NCBI GenBank assembly: GCA_002239005.1
Contig: MPNL01000006.1
Span: 30,809-94,808, forward strand
Length of the DNA stretch: 64,000 bases
Reading direction: 5' to 3'
From: Truepera sp. bin119
Lineage (GTDB): Bacteria; Deinococcota; Deinococci; Deinococcales; Trueperaceae
Under the pieces are notes generated by a model, which worked only from the letters and a program-made list of their open reading frames with translations, had not been told where the DNA came from and ran no database searches. Every line of letters begins with the position of its first letter. The stretch's first letter is position 1. Below, in pieces: positions 8,296 to 18,903 of this stretch. A program made the translations under genes and the position numbers.

Positions 8296-9942
8296 GTGTC
8301 ATCGAACGAGAGCGTCCCCGAACAGGTCCTCGCAGGCCTCAGGGCAGCGGGTTGGAGTGGCGAACCGCTACTGGTAGCTGTCTCAGGGGGGGTGGACTCG
8401 CTGGCTATGCTTCACGCCCTGGCTGCGGCTGGCCTCAGGCCGACCGTAGCGCATTTCGATCATGGGCTCCGTGACGATTCGGGAGAGGATGCTCGCTTTG
8501 TGGTCGGGCAGGCCCGCGTCCTCGGCCTCGACAGCGTTGTGGAGAGAGCCGATGTTCAACGGGTGGCTAGTGAGAAGGGGTGGAACCTCGAGGAGGCCGC
8601 CCGCACCCTGCGCTATTCGTTCCTTCACCGGTCGGCCGAGGGCCTCGGTGGTGGGCTCATTGCGGTCGGCCACACGGTGGATGATCAGGCCGAGACAGTG
8701 CTCCTCCAGCTGTTTCGGGGCACGGCCTATCCGGTCGGCATGCGGCCCCGGCGGGGCCGCGTCTTGCGTCCTCTGCTGCTCTGTACCCGTGCGGAACTCG
8801 AGGACTATCTCAAGGGGCTCGGTCTGGTGCCCACCGAAGATCCTAGCAACGCCGATCGGGAACGGTCGCGCGCCTGGGTCCGCCATGAGATTCTGCCCCA
8901 GCTCAAGGCCAGATTCCCCGGTGTCGTGAGGCGTCTGGTGGAGCTGGCTGCCGTTCAACAGGGCCTCCGCTCCGATATAAGGGGCCGGGCCGACGCCCTC
9001 CGCGATGCCCGGGGGGTAGCCGTTGAGGACCTCCAGAGGGCAAGCCTGGCGTTGCGTAGAGAGATGGTGGCCTCCCTGCTGAAGGCCGCTGGCGCTCCCG
9101 TCTCCTTCGTACGTGTGGAGGAGATCCTAGCTGCCCTCGACGACGGTGCTGCCCGCTTCCAGATAGATCCAGAGCGCATTCTGCGTCTCTCTTACGGACG
9201 CCTCGAGCTCATTCCGACAGTTGGGAGGCGCCCCCCTACGGTGAGGGTCGAGGGACCCGCTGAGTTGCCCCCCGGCCTGTCCCCATCGCTGCTGGACGAT
9301 CGCCGGGATCTAGTCCTCCGCGGGCGCCTCCCTGGCGATTCTATCTGGCTGCCGGGAGGTACCAAGAAACTCGCTCGCTGGCTTATCGACCGTAAGGTCC
9401 CTCGTGAGGGACGCGATACCTTGCGTGTCCTCGCCTCCGGGTCGGAGGTGCTGTGGGTCGAGGGGGTGGGGTCCGCCGTGGGGGTGGAACTTGCAGACCC
9501 GGATCGGGGATATATGGGGCGTGCCCTCGAGCTGGCGCAGTGCGGGGCGGAGCTCGGCGAACTCCCGGTAGGGGCGGTGGTCGTCGTGGGGGGTGAGGTG
9601 ATGGGTGAGGCTCATAACGAGACAGAGGCGCGGCGCGATCCGACTGCCCACGCCGAGATCCTCGCACTGCGCTCGGCCGGCCTGGCGCTGGGTGACTGGC
9701 GTCTCGGTGATGCGACCCTCTATGTCACCCTCGAACCCTGCCCCATGTGCTTCGGGGCCGCTCTCCAGGCCCACCTCAGGTGTCTCGTCTTCGGTGCTGC
9801 CAACCGACGCGAGGGCGCGCTCGGCGGCGTCACCGACCTAGGCCACCATCCCTGGAAGCGCTCCCTGGAGGTCCGTGGCGGCGTTCTCGCACAACGGAGT
9901 GCAGCCCTCCTGCGTACCTTCTTTGAGGGGAGGAGGTGCTGA
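8296..9942 (+). CDS. tilS-tadA: Fused tRNA(Ile)-lysidine synthase / tRNA adenosine deaminase
   Basis: One 548-aa frame joins two anticodon-34 modification enzymes. Residues ~1-395 are TilS: PP-loop SGGVDS at 30-35, FDHGLR, the [18 protein letters not shown] motif and a C-terminal substrate domain; it makes lysidine on the tRNA-Ile CAU anticodon. Residues ~405-548 are TadA: zinc/catalytic H452-A-E454 and P-C482-P-M-C485, for A34-to-I in tRNA-Arg ACG. The linker is about 10 residues. GTG 8296 was chosen for its -10 spacing; ATG 8251 would add 15 residues. I recall similar fusions in Deinococcus-Thermus but did not verify this. Confidence 0.92.
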   Translation: MSSNESVPEQVLAGLRAAGWSGEPLLVAVSGGVDSLAMLHALAAAGLRPTVAHFDHGLRDDSGEDARFVVGQARVLGLDSVVERADVQRVASEKGWNLEEAARTLRYSFLHRSAEGLGGGLIAVGHTVDDQAETVLLQLFRGTAYPVGMRPRRGRVLRPLLLCTRAELEDYLKGLGLVPTEDPSNADRERSRAWVRHEILPQLKARFPGVVRRLVELAAVQQGLRSDIRGRADALRDARGVAVEDLQRASLALRREMVASLLKAAGAPVSFVRVEEILAALDDGAARFQIDPERILRLSYGRLELIPTVGRRPPTVRVEGPAELPPGLSPSLLDDRRDLVLRGRLPGDSIWLPGGTKKLARWLIDRKVPREGRDTLRVLASGSEVLWVEGVGSAVGVELADPDRGYMGRALELAQCGAELGELPVGAVVVVGGEVMGEAHNETEARRDPTAHAEILALRSAGLALGDWRLGDATLYVTLEPCPMCFGAALQAHLRCLVFGAANRREGALGGVTDLGHHPWKRSLEVRGGVLAQRSAALLRTFFEGRRC

Positions 9943-10040
9943 GTTCGCCCGGTGCTGCCTTGGGGCACACTTCTGAGTCGGGCTGTCGGCTGGATGGGAT
10001 ATCTGTCTCGGCTTGCCCTCGGAAGTGGGGTCGGCTTCGG

Positions 10041-10046
10041 TACAAT
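10041..10046 (+). promoter_or_regulatory. -10 box of leaderless lepA promoter
   Basis: TACAAT followed by 6 bases and the lepA GTG at 10053. A TTGCCC lies 22 bases further upstream, too far for a standard -35. Confidence 0.6.
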
Positions 10047-10052
10047 GGTGGC

Positions 10053-11840
10053 GTGGAGATTCGTAACTTCTCCATCATCGCCCACGTCGACCACGGCAAA
10101 TCCACTTTGGCCGATCGGATCCTTGAGCTTACCGAGGGTGTCGCCGAGCGCGGTCGGCGTGATCAGATGCTCGATACCCTGGAACTTGAACGCGAACGGG
10201 GTATCACAATCAAGGCGACCCCGATGCGCCTTTACTACAGGGCAAAGGACGGCTGTCGCTACCTCTTCAACCTCATTGATACCCCCGGCCACATCGACTT
10301 CAGCTACGAGGTCTCCCGCTCCCTGCGTGCCTGCGAAGGGGTTCTCTTGGTCATCGACGCAAGCCAGGGGGTAGAGGCCCAGACCATCCAGAACAGCTTC
10401 CTTGCGATCGATAACGGTCTCGAGATCCTGCCCATAGTCAACAAGATCGATCTACCCAACGCAGATCTGGCCGGGACGGTTGCAGAACTCGAAGGGGTGG
10501 TGGGCGTTCCTGGCGATAACGCCGTCGCCGTCTCTGCCAAGACCGGGGAGAATGTGGAGGCTGTCCTTGAGGCGATTGTGGAGCACCTCCCCGCCCCCGG
10601 TGGCGATCTCTCGGCTCCGTTCCGGGCGCTCATCTTCGACGCCGTGTACGACAGCTATCAGGGGGTGATACCGTTCCTGCGGGTGTTCGACGGCACCGTG
10701 GAAAAGGGTGATGAGATCTTCATCGCCAGCACGGGCAAGCGCTTCGAGGTGGATCGCGTGGGGGTGTTCAGACCCGACCTGATAGTCACCGATCGTCTTG
10801 TCCCCGGCGAGGTGGGCTGGCTCACCGCCTCGATAAAGGAGATCGGCGATACCCAGATCGGCGACACCGTGACCCATAGCTCGCGACCGATCCCCAACCC
10901 GATTCCAGGATTCAGACCGGCCCAGCCCGTCGTGTTCAGCGGACTCTACCCGACCGACTCTGAGGACTACCCGAGACTTCGCGATGCGCTCGAGAAGCTG
11001 AGTCTAAACGACGCCGCGTTCACCTTCGAACCGGAGACTAGTGAAGCGCTCGGGTTCGGGTTCCGCTGCGGTTTCCTTGGGCTCCTGCACGCCGATATCG
11101 TTCAGGCTCGGCTCGAGCGCGAATTCGACCTCGGGCTGATCGCGACCGCCCCCGCAGTCGTCTATCAGATCCGCACGACAGATGGGCGGGTCTCACGCAT
11201 CCAGAATCCGGCTGAGTTCCCACCGTCCGACCGGACGGAGTCGATCTCCGAGCCGTGGGTGCGGCTGAGCGTCTACCTCCCAGAGGATTACGTGGGCGGG
11301 GTGATGGGTCTGCTTCAGGAGCGGCGGGGGGAGATGGCGGATATGGTCTATCACGACCGGCGTGTCGAGCTGCGCTACCAGGTCCCATTTGGGGAGATCC
11401 TCTATGACTTCCACGACCGCCTGAAGAGCCTCACGAGGGGCTACGCGAGCATGGATTATGAGTTCATGGAGGATCGGCCGGCTGCCCTCGTGAAGGTCGA
11501 TATTCTGGTCAATGAGGAGCGTGTAGACGCTCTGAGCGTCATCGCGCATCGGGAGAAGGCCTATGAGGTCGGGCGCAGGATTGTAGACCGGATGGCGGCC
11601 GTGATTCCCCGGCAGATGTTCGCTGTACCGATCCAAGCCACGATCGGTGGGAAGGTCCTGGCCCGCGCGACGGTTCGACCATTTCGTAAGGACGTGACAG
11701 CGAAGTGCTACGGGGGCGACATTACCCGTAAGCGCAAGCTGCTTGAGAAGCAGAAGAGGGGCAAGGCCCGTATGAAGCTGCTTGGTGCCGTGGAGGTTCC
11801 GCAAGAGGCGTTCCTAGCGGTGTTGTCCGGGGACGAATGA
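10053..11840 (+). CDS. lepA: Elongation factor 4 (LepA)
   Basis: Ribosome-associated GTPase that back-translocates or remodels stalled ribosomes. The 595-aa protein starts [20 protein letters not shown] directly after GTG, with the G-domain motifs [21 protein letters not shown] and a SAKTGENV site. It ends with the LepA-specific C-terminal domain ([26 protein letters not shown]). The frame is open ~39 codons further upstream, but the family start and the -10 box place initiation at 10053. Stand-alone gene with tilS upstream. Confidence 0.96.
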   Translation: MEIRNFSIIAHVDHGKSTLADRILELTEGVAERGRRDQMLDTLELERERGITIKATPMRLYYRAKDGCRYLFNLIDTPGHIDFSYEVSRSLRACEGVLLVIDASQGVEAQTIQNSFLAIDNGLEILPIVNKIDLPNADLAGTVAELEGVVGVPGDNAVAVSAKTGENVEAVLEAIVEHLPAPGGDLSAPFRALIFDAVYDSYQGVIPFLRVFDGTVEKGDEIFIASTGKRFEVDRVGVFRPDLIVTDRLVPGEVGWLTASIKEIGDTQIGDTVTHSSRPIPNPIPGFRPAQPVVFSGLYPTDSEDYPRLRDALEKLSLNDAAFTFEPETSEALGFGFRCGFLGLLHADIVQARLEREFDLGLIATAPAVVYQIRTTDGRVSRIQNPAEFPPSDRTESISEPWVRLSVYLPEDYVGGVMGLLQERRGEMADMVYHDRRVELRYQVPFGEILYDFHDRLKSLTRGYASMDYEFMEDRPAALVKVDILVNEERVDALSVIAHREKAYEVGRRIVDRMAAVIPRQMFAVPIQATIGGKVLARATVRPFRKDVTAKCYGGDITRKRKLLEKQKRGKARMKLLGAVEVPQEAFLAVLSGDE

Positions 11841-12300
11841 CCTTGGCCCCCCCGAAACGGCCTGAGGGGGCAGATGGCGATCGTCATCGCCGGCCCCTCA
11901 CCCCCTTCCAAGCCCGGGACTCGGCCTAGTGCTCCCTGCCGGCACTGGGAACCTCTGCCCTCCACTCGCGGGGGCGTGGTCGAGCCCGCCTTCGGGTAGC
12001 GCGGAAGAGTCCGTCTCGACCCTGATACTCGTTCGGCGATTTGCCCATAGTGAGAAAGAGTAGTGAGGTCAGGAGACCGTTACGGTCTGGGAGCTATGGC
12101 CCTCGTTGAGCTCCGGGAGATGCTGCGTTAATCTGGTGCACCGGCCTCCTTGATGAGGGTGTCTGCCATGGGAGCTGGTTGAACCGCCCTGGCTCTCCTC
12201 GGCTCGGTGGCCTGCGGCGGGGTCGGGGTGTCCTCTGAGTGCTGGGGCGGTCCCTGTATCCTTGACACCTAGAGGTCCGGCCTGAAACGATGCCCCTAGC
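11841..12300. other. Intergenic stretch, no gene recognised
   Basis: 460 bases between lepA and scpB without a supported coding region. A CCCCC...GGGGG inverted repeat just after lepA (about 11846-11871) could act as a weak terminator. At about 12005-12020 an AGAGTCCGTC piece resembles half of the IS hairpin element but has no matching second arm. Confidence 0.4.
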
Positions 12301-12822
12301 GTGCGTGACCGTGCCCTTGTCCTCGCTGCCCTCGTTACCGCTGGGCGCCCGCTAGCTATTAAGGAGTTGGGGAAGCTACTCAGTGGGCAGGCGGCGGCGC
12401 GCCGCTCTCTCGAGGCGGTCCGGACCCTCCTTGTGGAGGAGGAGTTGGGACTCGAACTTGAGGAGGTGGCCGGGGGATTCCGGTTGGTGGTCGCCCCCGC
12501 CATCGTCCCCGATCTAGTGGATCTTCTCTCTCCCGCACCCCTGCCTCGTCTTTCGGAGGCGGCGCTGGAGACCCTTGCCTTGGTCGCCTACCGGCAGCCC
12601 GTGACTCGGGGCGAACTCGAGGCCATCCGGGGAGCCTCCTGTCAGTCCACCCTCGATACCCTCTCAGAGCGAGAGTTGATTCGCGTTACGGGTCGTAAGG
12701 ATGTCGTTGGACGGCCCATGCTCTACGGAACCACCGACCGCTTCCTGTTAGAGTTCGGCCTGAATTCATTGGGGGATCTACCTGCGCTCAGTGAGGGGGA
12801 GCAGGGCTTCCTTCGCAGCTAA
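12301..12822 (+). CDS. scpB: Segregation and condensation protein B
   Basis: Kleisin-associated winged-helix subunit of the SMC-ScpAB condensin. The 173-aa protein has the two winged-helix halves and the signature run ALVAYRQPVTRGELEAIRG, LIRVTGRKDVVGRPMLYGTT and FGLNSLGDLPAL. GTG start; a TTGACA lies about 38 bases upstream, but the matching -10 is unclear. No scpA lies next to it in this window, although the two are often neighbours. Confidence 0.93.
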   Translation: MRDRALVLAALVTAGRPLAIKELGKLLSGQAAARRSLEAVRTLLVEEELGLELEEVAGGFRLVVAPAIVPDLVDLLSPAPLPRLSEAALETLALVAYRQPVTRGELEAIRGASCQSTLDTLSERELIRVTGRKDVVGRPMLYGTTDRFLLEFGLNSLGDLPALSEGEQGFLRS

Positions 12823-13360
12823 TGGATCCCGGGTATCTGTAGTGGGCATGTGCCTCAGGAGCGGATCCACTGTCCGAGGTCGTAGGTAAAGAGTTGCGGC
12901 TTGAGGTAGATGAAACGCGGATTCAAGGGGGCTAGTGGGAGGATGGCTGCGGTACTGAAGCTAGGTCGTCGAATCGGTTGAGAACATCCCTCGCAGTGGT
13001 CGCATCGACACGGCGGTTGCTGAAGGCGGGCTAAAGCGGTACGCGCCGGCCGCGTGTCCTCTCCTCGTCGCCAGCTTTCAGCGGTCGGTCGGTGATGGAG
13101 GACTTGTCTTACAAGGGGGGCGATTTTCCCCTCTCCCTAGCCACTCCGTCCCTTCTAAACCTCGAAACCATTACACCTCCAGGACGCGTTATGAGCACAA
13201 TTTGTGGCCGATTGCCATCGAACCTTGCAGCTTTGCGCTAAGTCTCGAGTGAGTTCAACTTTCCCAATGTGAAGTGAGTGAGATGACGGCTCCACGCCGT
13301 TTCGCTAGCGGCTGGAAGCGGCCACGCCGACATCATCACTCCCCTGAGGGGACGCTACCC
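12823..13360. other. Intergenic stretch, no gene recognised
   Basis: About 540 bases between the convergent scpB and aroQ genes. I see no convincing coding frame, RNA gene or terminator. The composition is slightly less GC-rich around 13130-13280. Confidence 0.4.
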
Positions 13361-13804
13361 TTATTGGCAGGGGGTGTCGACCCGCTCGCTTAAGGTGAGG
13401 AGCGCCGCCTGGTAGCTCGTTGGACCGAAACCCGCTATGGTTCCTAGGCAGACGGCCGAGATCAGACTACGGTGGCGGAAGGGCTCTCTGGCATGTACGT
13501 TGGAGAGGTGAACCTCAACTACCGGAATGTCGATGCCTGCTATCGCGTCCCGGAGAGGCACCGAGGTGTGTGTGAGGCCTCCGGCGTTGAGAATGACGGC
13601 CCGGAAGCCGTCGCTCTCGGCGCGGTGTAGCCAGTCGATCAACTGGCCCTCGAAATTGCTCTGCCGCGAGACCACGGTGAGGCCGAGGTCCTCTCCCCAG
13701 GCCTCGCACTTTGCTTCGAGTTCCTCGAGGGTTCCCTCCCCATAGACCTCAGGCTCGCGTAGCCCTAACAGGTTGAGGTTCGGACCATTCAACACCAGGA
13801 TCAC
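13361..13804 (-). CDS. aroQ: 3-dehydroquinate dehydratase, type II
   Basis: Third shikimate-pathway step: 3-dehydroquinate to 3-dehydroshikimate. The 147-aa protein has the type II signatures ILVLNGPNLNLLGLREPEVY (catalytic Tyr), SRQSNFEGQLIDWLH, NAGGLTHTSVPLRDAI and VEVHLSNVHAREPFRH. The GTG at 13804 overlaps the aroB stop as GTGA. The upstream open frame inside aroB is an artefact. Last gene of the aroC-K-B-Q operon. Confidence 0.95.
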   Translation of the reverse strand: MILVLNGPNLNLLGLREPEVYGEGTLEELEAKCEAWGEDLGLTVVSRQSNFEGQLIDWLHRAESDGFRAVILNAGGLTHTSVPLRDAIAGIDIPVVEVHLSNVHAREPFRHRSLISAVCLGTIAGFGPTSYQAALLTLSERVDTPCQ

Positions 13805-14862
13805 GACAGCACCTCCAACAGGTCCTTCCAGGCTTGCCGGAGCTCGGCCTCGTCGACATCTCGGGCGATCATGGGTTCCGCCTCCCTTTTGAGAAGCACG
13901 AAGCGTCGCTCGGACCCGACCCGCTTCTTGTCTCGGTCGATGTAGGGGAGGAGCTCCGCGAAGTCGTTGTGTGGAAGCGGTCTGGGGGAGAGCCACTCGC
14001 AGAGTTTGAGCAGGTCTGCGGTCGGGTCATACCAACCTCTATTGCGCCCGAGCAATCCGGCGAACAGAAGCCCATAGGTGACCGCCTCACCGTGGCGAAG
14101 ACTATGATTGCTGGCCGCCTCAATCGCGTGGCCTAGCGTATGTCCTAGGTTGAGAAAGGCCCGACGGCTCGCCTCGTGGACATCCTCAGCAACCACCTCT
14201 GCCTTCACCTTGACCGAGGCTCCGATCAGCTCGACAAGCCGAGTTTCGTCGGCTAGGTCGTTCAGGGCACCGGAGAGGACGGCACGACACAGAGAGGGGT
14301 CGGCCAGCAGGCCGTGCTTGAAGAGTTCGACGGCCCCGTCGCGGAAGAGCGGGATGGGCAGGGTCGCTAGGGTCTGGACATCCATCACAACCCCCTTCGG
14401 CTGCCAGAAGGCCCCCACGAGGTTCTTGCCCTCTGGAAGGTTGACAGCCGTTTTGCCGCCGATGCTGGCATCCACCATGGCAAGAAGCGTTGTCGGTGCA
14501 AGGTAGAGGGGTACTCCGCGCATAAAGCTCGAGGCGACGAAACCAGCCAGATCGCTGACGATTCCGCCGCCGAGCGCAAGTATCGCCGACCTCCGGTCGA
14601 ACCCATCCCGCACGAGCGAACGGTGAAGCTTGGTAAAGGTGGCGAGGCTCTTGCTCTCCTCTCCTGCCTCGACGGTGTAGGTGGCGATCCGCTTACCCGC
14701 CTGCTCGATGATCCGACGAACGGGCTGCAGGTGGTGTGGGGCCACGCCGGAATCGGAAATTAGCGCAACCTCAGCCTCGTCGATGATAGCTGAGAGCCGC
14801 TCTAGGGCACCCGCCTCGATCCAGACGGGGTAGGGGGGACAGACCCTAATCTCAAGCCTCAC
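13801..14862 (-). CDS. aroB: 3-dehydroquinate synthase
   Basis: Second shikimate-pathway step, DAHP to 3-dehydroquinate; needs NAD and a metal. 353 aa with the family motifs GGGIVSDLAGFVASSFMRG, PTTLLAMVDASIGGKTAVN (catalytic Lys), GAFWQPKGVVMD and the metal-binding NLGHTLGHAIEA. GTG start overlaps the aroK stop (GTGA), and its own stop overlaps the aroQ GTG in the same way. Confidence 0.96.
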   Translation of the reverse strand: MRLEIRVCPPYPVWIEAGALERLSAIIDEAEVALISDSGVAPHHLQPVRRIIEQAGKRIATYTVEAGEESKSLATFTKLHRSLVRDGFDRRSAILALGGGIVSDLAGFVASSFMRGVPLYLAPTTLLAMVDASIGGKTAVNLPEGKNLVGAFWQPKGVVMDVQTLATLPIPLFRDGAVELFKHGLLADPSLCRAVLSGALNDLADETRLVELIGASVKVKAEVVAEDVHEASRRAFLNLGHTLGHAIEAASNHSLRHGEAVTYGLLFAGLLGRNRGWYDPTADLLKLCEWLSPRPLPHNDFAELLPYIDRDKKRVGSERRFVLLKREAEPMIARDVDEAELRQAWKDLLEVLS

Positions 14863-15413
14863 GCCTGCTGTGCCTTCCAGTCCATCAGCTTCTCGATGAT
14901 CTCTTCGATCACCTCCCGAGAGGCTCGGCCATCGGTCGATACGCTGATCGTGGAGACCGCTTCGTAGGCGGCCCTGCGCGCATCCAAGAGGGTCCGGATC
15001 CTCGCCTGTGGGTCCGCAACTTCGAGCAGCGGCCTTCGCTGTCGCCGGGTCCGTTTGAGGATCGTCTCTGGACTTGCCCAGAGGACGACCACCGGCCCAC
15101 GGCTCGTGAGGAGGTCGCGATTCACCTTCCGGGTGACGGTACCGCCGCCGGTCGAGATCACGACCTCATCCAGCTTCAGGCAGCGGCGCACGATTTCGGT
15201 CTCGTAGTCTCGGAATACCTCCTCGCCGTAGAACTCGAAGATCTCGGCGACCCGCATGCAGCTTACGCGTTCGATTACCCGGTCGGTATCTATGAATGTC
15301 AGGCTGAGACGGCGCGAAAGCTCCCATCCTGCTCTGCTCTTGCCGGTGCCCATGAATCCGGCTATCGCAACCCAGGTTACCGGTCGCTTCTCAGGCAATA
15401 TGCGGTGAGACAT
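14859..15413 (-). CDS. aroK: Shikimate kinase
   Basis: ATP-dependent phosphorylation of shikimate. The 184-aa protein has the P-loop GFMGTGKS, the FIDTDRVIE substrate Asp, FRDYETEIVRR and the STGGGTV motif, with the RRPLL lid. The chosen ATG at 15413 lies 7 bases after the aroC stop; the frame is open further upstream but only over aroC. It overlaps aroB by GTGA. Confidence 0.94.
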   Translation of the reverse strand: MSHRILPEKRPVTWVAIAGFMGTGKSRAGWELSRRLSLTFIDTDRVIERVSCMRVAEIFEFYGEEVFRDYETEIVRRCLKLDEVVISTGGGTVTRKVNRDLLTSRGPVVVLWASPETILKRTRRQRRPLLEVADPQARIRTLLDARRAAYEAVSTISVSTDGRASREVIEEIIEKLMDWKAQQA

Positions 15414-15420
15414 GGGATCC

Positions 15421-16575
15421 TCAGAAGGTGCTGACGTAGGTACGATAGGTCTTTGCCCGCTCCCTGATCTCAGCCATCGTGTCAGCCCCGAACTTTTCCA
15501 GGACGCTGTCAGCGAGAACGAGGGCACACATCGCCAGCAAGACTACCGAGGCTGCCGGCACCGCCGTGGTGTCGGAGCGCTCGCGTGCGGCGTCTGTGGG
15601 TTGGCGGGTGACGACGTCCACCGTGGGAAGAGGTTTCATGAGGGTGGCAATCGGTTTCATCGCCGCGCGGACCACAAGCTCTTCACCGGTGGTGATTCCG
15701 GCCTCGAGACCCCCGGAGCGATTGGTCTTCCGGAAGTAGCCGGTGTCATTCCTATAGATGGCGTCGTGGACATCGCTCCCGGCGCGAAGGGCGTTACTCC
15801 ACCCATCTCCGATCTCGACCCCCTTCATCGCCTGGATGCTCATGGCCGCTTGGGCGAGTCGCCCGTCGAGTTTCCTGTCCCACTGCGTGTGGCTGCCGAG
15901 ACCCACAGGCACTCCCCGAAAGCGGGCCTCAATGATCCCGCCTAAGGTGTCTCCCTCGACCTTGGCCAGATCGATCCTGTCAAGGATGGCCTCCTCCGCC
16001 GCTGGGTCGAGACTGCGGATCGGACTCTCGTCGAGGCGGTCCAGGGCATCCCAATCCATCCCGCCATCGCAGGCGATTCCCGCGAGGTTTACGACGCGTG
16101 CGCAACCCTCAATGTCGATCGCATCGAGGAGGCGGAGGGCGACAGCCCCCGCTGCGACGCGACTGGCCGTCTCTCGAGCCGAGGCCCGCTCGAGAACATC
16201 CCGGAGGTCCTTGTGGTTGTACTTGATCCCTCCTGCAAGATCTGCGTGGCCCGGTCTGGCCTCGGTAAGCGCCCTCGAGCGCGGCTCGTTTCCGGGCTCG
16301 GGTGCCATCACCGAGGCCCAGTTGCGCCAGTCCCGGTTCTCGATGCGGATCGACAGCGGAGCACCGGTGGTGCGACCCGCGCGGACGCCTGCCAGAAGCT
16401 CGGCACGGTCCGACTCGATCACCATGCGTTTGCCGCGGCCGTAACCCCCCTGTCTTCTGCGGAGCCAAGGGTCGATGTGGTCTGGAGCGACGAGGTCGAG
16501 CCCGGCGGGTACGCCATCGAGAAGCACGGTGAGTGAGGGACCGTGTGATTCCCCAGCGGAAAGGAATCTGAGCAT
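15421..16575 (-). CDS. aroC: Chorismate synthase
   Basis: Last common aromatic step: EPSP to chorismate, needing reduced FMN. 384 aa, starting MLRFLSAGESHGPSLTVLLDG, with RRQGGYGRGKRMVIESD, GHADLAGGIKYNHKDLRDVLERASARET and the SGGLEAGITTGE and DVVTRQPTDAARERSDT regions. First gene of the aroC-aroK-aroB-aroQ operon, transcribed from a leaderless-type promoter (TAGGCT 6 bases before ATG). Confidence 0.96.
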   Translation of the reverse strand: MLRFLSAGESHGPSLTVLLDGVPAGLDLVAPDHIDPWLRRRQGGYGRGKRMVIESDRAELLAGVRAGRTTGAPLSIRIENRDWRNWASVMAPEPGNEPRSRALTEARPGHADLAGGIKYNHKDLRDVLERASARETASRVAAGAVALRLLDAIDIEGCARVVNLAGIACDGGMDWDALDRLDESPIRSLDPAAEEAILDRIDLAKVEGDTLGGIIEARFRGVPVGLGSHTQWDRKLDGRLAQAAMSIQAMKGVEIGDGWSNALRAGSDVHDAIYRNDTGYFRKTNRSGGLEAGITTGEELVVRAAMKPIATLMKPLPTVDVVTRQPTDAARERSDTTAVPAASVVLLAMCALVLADSVLEKFGADTMAEIRERAKTYRTYVSTF

Positions 16576-16581
16576 CGTCCT

Positions 16582-16587
16582 AGCCTA
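16582..16587 (-). promoter_or_regulatory. -10 box of leaderless aro operon promoter
   Basis: TAGGCT on the minus strand, 6 bases before the aroC ATG. Would transcribe aroC-K-B-Q. No clear -35. Confidence 0.55.
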
Positions 16588-16938
16588 GCACGCACCCCAG
16601 AGACTGGGCTCCCCACTTCTCTTGTGAAGGCATTTGGAGGAGGTTGGACTTCCCGGTCGACGATCAGCCCCCTCACAGGCGCCTCTCTATTTCGACCCTG
16701 TGCTGTTCAAGCCTGAACCGTCAGGGGTAGTGTGCGGAGCGTACCTGGCTCAGCTTGTGTTCTCATGCAGGTCGCTCTAGGGGCGTTGAAGTGCCCCTTG
16801 TGGTGTGTCGCTTGGGAGGACCATCTAGATGTGAGTTGCCAGGGTGGGGGTGGCTCTTATGCAGGATACTAGTCAGGGTTCGGTGCAGGCTCTTCTTCGG
16901 CCCTCCTCAGCCTTAGCGACGTTTCGGGGAACCGGAAG
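16588..16938. other. Intergenic stretch between aroC and ftsH
   Basis: About 350 bases. The only structure noted is AGGGGC-8 bases-GCCCCTT at about 16777-16798, a short stem-loop that could weakly terminate in either direction. No coding region is supported. Confidence 0.35.
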
Positions 16939-18843
16939 TCAGCTCGGATTTGGCATCATTCCCGACGGGAGTTGGGGCTCTTGGAGCTGTTCGTCCTGGG
17001 TTCTAGGGCGCTTGGCTGGCGCCACTTCCGGGATCTCGATCGGGGCTTCGTCCAGAGGCTTTGGAAGCTCGCCACCCTGCATGAGAATGTCGAACTCGTC
17101 CGCGTGAAGGGTCTCCCTTTCGAGGAGGACCTCAACGATCGTGTCGAGCACCTCCTGGTTTTCCTTGAGGAGGAGGCGGATCCGTGAGTACTGTTCGTCG
17201 ATGATGGTTTTGACCTCGGAGTCGATGACCTTGGCTGTCTCCTCGCTGTAGGTCCGGGTGCCCTCATACTCCCCGAGATAGGAGTCGCCCCCGCTCGCTA
17301 GGGCGATCTTGCCAAGCGTTTCGCTCATGCCCCAACGAGTCACCATCCTACGGGCGATGTCCGTGGCCTGCCGGAAATCGTTCTGAGCCCCCGTCGTTAC
17401 GTCTCCAAAAGAGATCTCCTCAGTCGCCCGGCCCGCTAGGGCGACACCGATAGAATCGAGTAGAGCCAGCTTGGTGGCCGACATACGATCCTCGTCCGGG
17501 AATTGCATAACGTATCCCATAGCGCGGCCTCGTGGCACGATCGTGATCTTGTGCACCGGGTCGGCGTGCTCGAGTAGGTGGGCAGCCAGGGCATGCCCGG
17601 CCTCGTGGTAGGCCACGATCCTCTTCTCCCGATCGCTTATGACCCGGCTGCGGCGCTCTGGACCCATCAAGACCCTATCAGCAGCCTCGTCGAGGTCTTC
17701 GGGATTGATTTCGCGCTGGTTCTTGCGAGCCGCGACCAGAGCAGCCTCGTTGAGGAGGTTCTCGAGATCTGCGCCGACGAATCCAGGGGTTCTTTTGGCC
17801 ACCCTCCTCAGGTTTACTCTGCGGGATAGCAGCTTACCGCGGGCGTGGATCCCGAGGATCGCCTCCCGACCGCGCACGTCAGGGGCGTCAACCACGACCT
17901 GCCGGTCGAACCGGCCGGGGCGCAGCAGGGCGGGATCGAGGACATCCGGTCGATTGGTTGCAGCCACGATGATGATGTCGTGTTGTGACTCGAAGCCGTC
18001 CATCTCGACGAGGAGGGCATTCAGGGTCTGCTCTCTCTCATCGTTACCGCCGTTCACGCTCAGTCCTCTTCGCCGTCCCACGGCATCGATTTCGTCGATG
18101 AAGACTATGCAGGGGGTGTTCTTCTTCGCGGTTTCGAACAGGTCCCTGACCCGGGCTGCACCGACACCCACGAACATCTCCACGAAGTCCGAACCGGAGA
18201 TGCTGAAAAACGGAACCTGCGCCTCGCCGGCGACCGCCTTGGCGAGGTGGGTCTTGCCCGATCCTGGCGGTCCCATCATCAGCACCCCGTGTGGGATCCG
18301 GGCGCCTAGGGCGTGGAACTTCCCGGGGTCTTTCAGGAAATCGACGACCTCCTGCAGATCGTCCTTGGCCTCCTCAACTCCGGCAACGTCCCTAAACAGG
18401 GTGTTGCTGTTCTCTTCTGTTACGAGCCTGGCCCGACTCTTCCCGAAGGAGACGGTGCCGTCTCCTCCGGACCTAACCCCCCGCATCAGGTAGATTAGGA
18501 AGCCCACCATCAGCAGGACAGGGAGGAGATAGAGTGCCAGGTTGCCCCAGTTCTGCCCCGGCGGCAATGCCTCAACGTCGGCGCCGTGAGCACCGAAGGT
18601 TGTCAGATCATCTGGTGGGTTGGCAAGGTGGGTGACGAACCGCTCGCCGACGTGGGGAATGACAAGGAGCTTGGTCCCCTTGACCTGGATGCTCGAGATG
18701 CGACCGGCTTCGAGCTGTTCCTGGAAATAGGTGTAGCTTCGAACCTCACCTCGGGAGCGCCCACCACTCTGCGAGGCGATGAATACGACCAGACCGATAA
18801 TAACGATGGCAATCAGGAATCCTCGGTATGGCACCCGCCCCAT
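16939..18843 (-). CDS. ftsH: ATP-dependent zinc metalloprotease FtsH
   Basis: Membrane-anchored AAA protease that degrades misassembled membrane and regulatory proteins. 634 aa: transmembrane segments near residues 8-24 and 103-120 flank a periplasmic domain; Walker A GPPGSGKT at 191-198, Walker [16 protein letters not shown] motif [11 protein letters not shown], and the zinc site HEAGH at 413-417. Leaderless promoter upstream. Single gene, separated from dnaB by 60 bases. Confidence 0.97.
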   Translation of the reverse strand: MGRVPYRGFLIAIVIIGLVVFIASQSGGRSRGEVRSYTYFQEQLEAGRISSIQVKGTKLLVIPHVGERFVTHLANPPDDLTTFGAHGADVEALPPGQNWGNLALYLLPVLLMVGFLIYLMRGVRSGGDGTVSFGKSRARLVTEENSNTLFRDVAGVEEAKDDLQEVVDFLKDPGKFHALGARIPHGVLMMGPPGSGKTHLAKAVAGEAQVPFFSISGSDFVEMFVGVGAARVRDLFETAKKNTPCIVFIDEIDAVGRRRGLSVNGGNDEREQTLNALLVEMDGFESQHDIIIVAATNRPDVLDPALLRPGRFDRQVVVDAPDVRGREAILGIHARGKLLSRRVNLRRVAKRTPGFVGADLENLLNEAALVAARKNQREINPEDLDEAADRVLMGPERRSRVISDREKRIVAYHEAGHALAAHLLEHADPVHKITIVPRGRAMGYVMQFPDEDRMSATKLALLDSIGVALAGRATEEISFGDVTTGAQNDFRQATDIARRMVTRWGMSETLGKIALASGGDSYLGEYEGTRTYSEETAKVIDSEVKTIIDEQYSRIRLLLKENQEVLDTIVEVLLERETLHADEFDILMQGGELPKPLDEAPIEIPEVAPAKRPRTQDEQLQEPQLPSGMMPNPS

Positions 18844-18848
18844 GCATT

Positions 18849-18854
18849 AGTCTA
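18849..18854 (-). promoter_or_regulatory. -10 box of leaderless ftsH promoter
   Basis: TAGACT on the minus strand, 5 bases before the ftsH ATG. No clear -35. Confidence 0.55.
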
Positions 18855-18903
18855 CCCCGTCCAGAATCAGCCGTGTGTGACCTGATGTTGTGTCGCCGGG
18901 TCG

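Noticed and set aside
10013..10046. TTGCCC / TACAAT as a standard promoter for lepA
   Set aside because: Spacing of 22 bases is too long; only the -10 box is supported.
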